Shown here: piece after piece, positions 63,220 to 64,000 of the stretch | How positions within the stretch are numbered: position 1 is the first letter of the stretch | Layout: every line of letters starts with the position of its first letter | DNA from: an uncultured Bacteroidales bacterium | GTDB taxonomy: Bacteria > Bacteroidota > Bacteroidia > Bacteroidales > Paludibacteraceae | DNA: 64,000 nucleotides | NCBI GenBank assembly: GCA_903901975.1 | Contig: CAIUTB010000146.1 | Span: forward strand, 22,754-86,753 | Reading direction: 5' to 3' | Notes under the pieces: model-generated | What the model was told of the DNA's origin: nothing | The model's database searches: none | The model's input: the letters and a program-made list of their open reading frames with translations, nothing else | Position numbers and translations under genes: made by a program

Positions 63220-63312
63220 ATGGCAGTAGCCGTTTACAGGTGAAAGTTTATAGTTAAGAATAAATGAACTTGTTTAAATTCAGATTTGAAATAAATCATA
63301 AATCATAAATCA
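63218..63312. repeat. 7-bp-period tracts between the unrecognised gene and the HipA gene
   Basis: Loose units around GTTTATA and GGCAGTA directly after the stop, and a clean run ATCATAA / ATCATAA / ATCAG at 63293-63312. Confidence 0.5.
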
Positions 63313-63362
63313 GTTTTGCAAAAATAATTTTTACCTAAGTTCCTAAGTAATATTTTAAAACT

Positions 63363-64000
63363 TCAGGACGACTTCATTCTATCATTTATTTCATTATAAA
63401 GCTCAATAGCCTTTTTGCGATCTAAACCAGCCTTTTCAGCTACTGCAAATAAATCTTCTTTTGTGGGCGTAATGCTCTCATTAATAGAAGTGCTGTGGTA
63501 TCCATTTATACCTTCGCTGACTAAAATATCATAAGCGGGAGCCAAATACCATTCGTTATTACGCAGGATAAAGGCAAAATTTTTAGCGTGGTCATCTTTA
63601 TTTTCAATTAAGTAGTTGAATACCATTAGACGATACAGTTTCCATAGTTCCTGTACATTGCGTGTTAGTTTCTGACAGAGTTGAAAAATAGTCAGGTAGT
63701 CGATACAGGGTAAACGATAATCGGCATTTAATAATCCGGCTACGCTTACAACATGAAGTTTGCCCCCCGGAATTCGGTCAAAACGCTCTACTCCAAAATA
63801 CTTGTTTTCAAACAAGCGTGTTTCAGGCATCTCAAGGCCACACTTTTTGGCAAGAATTGAGAATTCATATTCTATTTGTCCAATATTGGGCGGATCGGTA
63901 ATGGCACCAAACTTAACAAGCCATTCTTTAGCATCATATTTTGTAAATATTTTAGGACGTGCGCCACCGGGTGAACCACCCTGACGGTATAAACTTTCTA
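63363..64000 (-). CDS. hipA: HipA-like serine/threonine kinase (5' end cut by window edge)
   Basis: The frame is open from the right edge to the stop at 63363, at least 211 codons. Seen: GGSPGGARPKIFTKY (the substrate/ATP loop of HipA), then FDRIPGGKLHVVSVAGLL, and the catalytic region FNYLIENKDDHAKNFAFIL with NxxDxHxKN, followed by APAYDIL (metal-binding Asp). Type II toxin-antitoxin kinase that phosphorylates a translation target such as GltX in known cases. The N-terminus and any HipB antitoxin gene lie outside the window, so completeness as a TA pair cannot be judged. Confidence 0.88.
   Translation of the reverse strand, partial: ESLYRQGGSPGGARPKIFTKYDAKEWLVKFGAITDPPNIGQIEYEFSILAKKCGLEMPETRLFENKYFGVERFDRIPGGKLHVVSVAGLLNADYRLPCIDYLTIFQLCQKLTRNVQELWKLYRLMVFNYLIENKDDHAKNFAFILRNNEWYLAPAYDILVSEGINGYHSTSINESITPTKEDLFAVAEKAGLDRKKAIELYNEINDRMKSS

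Overview
The window reads as a chromosome segment of a member of the Bacteroidota, most likely order Bacteroidales and probably a fermentative anaerobe. Supporting evidence: many start sites are preceded by the phylum's -7 element TAnnTTTG; there is a SusC/SusD pair; several secreted proteins end in type IX (Por) sorting tails; FKBP lipoproteins, a serine palmitoyltransferase-like enzyme, indolepyruvate:ferredoxin oxidoreductase and a succinate/acetate-type CoA-transferase are present. I cannot name the species from sequence alone.

Layout. 1-9.9 kb is housekeeping: a U32 peptidase (runs off the left edge), an outer-membrane barrel, dusB, an M13 metallopeptidase lipoprotein, a small basic protein, tsaE, uvrC and mnmG. 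Two exact ParB-binding parS sites lie between mnmG and uvrC, so this end may be close to the replication origin. 10.3-14.5 kb is an AT-rich accessory island: a PLD-nuclease/SF2-helicase/DUF3427 protein with a small partner (possible defence unit), then a frameshifted REP-associated transposase that carries REP palindromes inside its own reading frame. 14.9-18.4 kb holds iorA-iorB and an unrecognised protein made of two tandem copies of one domain. 18.9-33 kb is mixed core: a Tat-signal protein, asd, a lamin-tail protein, a four-gene FKBP cluster, an Lrp regulator, a cysteine-cluster protein, serine palmitoyltransferase, an ABC-F ATPase, folB and trpS.

32.2-52.8 kb is the most striking part: a MocR regulator (its PLP-binding lysine replaced by arginine) divergent from a co-directional run of DcuC exporter, isoaspartyl dipeptidase, SGNH hydrolase, secreted beta-sandwich proteins with sorting tails, two OprO/P-like porins, an M14 carboxypeptidase, SusC/SusD, a DctA-type symporter, and a second SGNH plus secreted-protein pair. 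I read it as a dedicated uptake and breakdown locus for an aspartate- or isoaspartate-rich peptide or modified polymer, with two dicarboxylate carriers handling the product.

52.8-64 kb returns to core genes: ppnP, a phosphoglycolate-phosphatase-like HAD enzyme, a dGTPase, a YgjP-type metallohydrolase, lolD, tRNA-Arg(CCU), a C1 cysteine peptidase, pepD and the CoA-transferase. A repeat-rich gap, an unrecognised protein and a HipA-like kinase (cut by the right edge) follow.

Two repeat systems run through the window. One is a family of 19-22 bp C/G palindromes (CCCCTTTAGGGGTTAGGGG type, about 20 copies) in intergenic DNA that sometimes forms gene ends and stop codons. The other is a set of short tracts with 7-9 bp period next to gene starts or ends. 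Many genes have an upstream in-frame extension through promoter or repeat DNA; I have trimmed these to the ATG that follows the -7 element or carries the signal peptide.
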